A stretch of DNA of 33,350 nt from Bowdeniella nasicola (GTDB lineage Bacteria > Actinomycetota > Actinomycetes > Actinomycetales > Actinomycetaceae), in the NCBI RefSeq assembly GCF_001907295.1, contig NZ_MQVR01000020.1:1-33350 (forward strand), read 5' to 3'. The notes under the pieces are model-generated. The model did not search any database. It was not told where the DNA came from and saw only the letters and a program-made list of their open reading frames with translations. Positions 32,714-33,350 of this stretch are shown one piece after another. Made by a program: the position numbers and the translations under genes. Within the stretch, counting starts at the first letter, position 1. Every line of letters starts with the position of its first letter.

Positions 32714-33144
32714 CGGGGCTTCACCGTCACGATCGTTCCGTTTCGATGGTGTATCACAACTTTCCAGGGGCCGTAGGAAATATAGATATAGCCATTCATG
32801 CGTTTGACCGTAGTAGCAGACTTCGCAATCTTGTAGAGATCAGCGCGCCTCAAACTCGCTTGCTTAGCTGCGTGTTTCGTGACAGTGTATGCGCGACCAA
32901 GGGCAGCGAAGTAGAGTTTGGTTCCCGTTCCACATTGAATGTCGCGTTCTATCAGCTGACGATCTTGATGGATGAACTTTAGAGGAGAGCCATCCAACGG
33001 TTGACAGCGAACTTGCTGCGGTGTCAGTTCAAGAGACATGGAATTCGATACTATGTCGTCTTCGACCAGAGGACTAGCAGCATTAATAATTGTACCAGCC
33101 AGCCCAATTGCGATAGCACTAGCAATCGTTGATATTCGTAGCAT
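32710..33144 (-). CDS. Hypothetical secreted basic protein, first gene of A+T-rich cassette
   Basis: No family was recognised. The 144-residue protein begins with a clear Sec signal peptide (MLRISTIASAIAIGLAGTIINAA, cleavage near residue 22-23). The mature part of about 120 residues is basic (about 18 Lys/Arg against 9 Asp/Glu), has two cysteines (VRCQP, IQCGTG) that could form one disulfide, and ends in a beta-rich, aromatic segment (GYIYISYGPWKVVIHHRNG). The ribosome-binding site is a G7 run five bases before ATG 33144, with a promoter upstream. A small secreted toxin, enzyme or inhibitor is possible; nothing proves it. Confidence 0.75.
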   Translation of the reverse strand: MLRISTIASAIAIGLAGTIINAASPLVEDDIVSNSMSLELTPQQVRCQPLDGSPLKFIHQDRQLIERDIQCGTGTKLYFAALGRAYTVTKHAAKQASLRRADLYKIAKSATTVKRMNGYIYISYGPWKVVIHHRNGTIVTVKPR

Positions 33145-33149
33145 ATTAT

Positions 33150-33163
33150 CCCCCCCTTTTTTT
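33150..33163 (-). repeat. A7-G7 homopolymer tract forming the ribosome-binding site
   Basis: Read on the minus strand, seven A then seven G precede ATAATATG. The G-run is the only Shine-Dalgarno for the secreted-protein gene. Adjacent homopolymers of this length can change by slippage and so vary the spacing or strength of the site. Confidence 0.8.
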
Positions 33164-33180
33164 GCCTGTGATTTTTTGGA

Positions 33181-33210
33181 ATCTTATTTGTTCTGGTTTA
33201 CTCCACTCAA
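33181..33210 (-). promoter_or_regulatory. Sigma-70-type promoter for the A+T-rich cassette
   Basis: On the minus strand, TTGAGT (33205-33210) and TAAGAT (33181-33186) are separated by 18 bases, a good match to -35 and -10 boxes. The transcript would start near 33173, giving a leader of about 30 bases that contains the A7-G7 tract. Confidence 0.6.
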
Positions 33211-33244
33211 GACCATCTCAATATGTGGGAAGTTGAATTCTCTG

Positions 33245-33349
33245 CTACGTCCTAAAATGGCTCTTGGGACCTGAGCGTGGGGTGATGGGTTCGAGGGTGG
33301 GCGTGTCGGGAGTGCGATAGGGATCGAGGCCCTCAAGAATCGGGGTTAC
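33245..33349 (-). CDS. C-terminal fragment of an unidentified protein, possibly a transposase (5' end outside window)
   Basis: The frame is open from the window edge to TAG 33245-33247 and gives 34 residues, Pro/Thr-rich (LEGLDPYRTPDTP, then EPITPRSGPKSHFRT). Its G+C-rich codon use differs from the adjacent cassette. A transposase tail, perhaps ISL3-like, is suggested only by context and by the initial VTP; this is weak. It is on the same strand as the cassette and ends 101 bases before it. Confidence 0.4.
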   Translation of the reverse strand, partial: VTPILEGLDPYRTPDTPTLEPITPRSGPKSHFRT

Positions 33350-33350
33350 C

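Overview
The window is high-G+C DNA from an actinobacterium. The markers are a pafB-pafC-tatA-tatC block, actinobacterial rpoZ-gmk and coaBC-metK order, a PriA without an ATPase, a DUF3866 protein, and several GTG or leaderless starts. The family is less certain; an Actinomycetaceae-like bacterium fits a streamlined genome that lacks several genes usually found in these clusters. No tRNA, rRNA or CRISPR array was seen, and no gap between genes exceeds about 220 bases.

Almost everything is on the minus strand, so transcription runs from high to low coordinates. From the right end the order is: a partial CDS cut by the window edge; an A+T-richer two-gene cassette (secreted basic protein plus acidic cytosolic partner) behind its own promoter; rarA, rpsD, alaS, ruvX, mltG, a prepilin peptidase, aroC, an aroK-like gene, a SatD-like helix-turn-helix gene, efp, nusB; then the pyrimidine operon pyrR-pyrB-pyrC-pyrF with a PyrR-binding loop in its leader; gmk, rpoZ, coaBC, metK, priA, a HAD phosphatase, fmt, rsmB, rpe; an FMN riboswitch driving a two-gene riboflavin-type ABC uptake system (ribX, ribY); hisE, hisG and a PH-domain membrane protein. 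One plus-strand gene (DUF3866) converges on these. It is divergent from pafB-pafC-tatA-tatC and a lipid kinase gene broken by an IS256-like insertion at the left edge.

Most genes are core housekeeping: translation (alaS, rpsD, efp, fmt, rsmB), transcription (rpoZ, nusB), nucleotide and cofactor synthesis (pyr genes, gmk, coaBC, metK, hisE/hisG), DNA maintenance (rarA, ruvX, priA, PafBC), protein export (tatAC) and cell wall (mltG). Stop/start overlaps and gaps under 15 bases indicate long operons.

The interesting parts are departures from the usual actinobacterial plan. Riboflavin uptake sits where M. tuberculosis has riboflavin synthesis next to rpe. The AroK-like protein has lost shikimate-binding motifs, and aroB and aroE are absent beside it. 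carAB is missing from the pyr operon and mihF from between gmk and pyrF. NusB carries an acidic tail of about 130 residues. The foreign-looking secreted/cytosolic gene pair at the right edge has a G7/A7 tract as its ribosome-binding site and is the best candidate for something undescribed.
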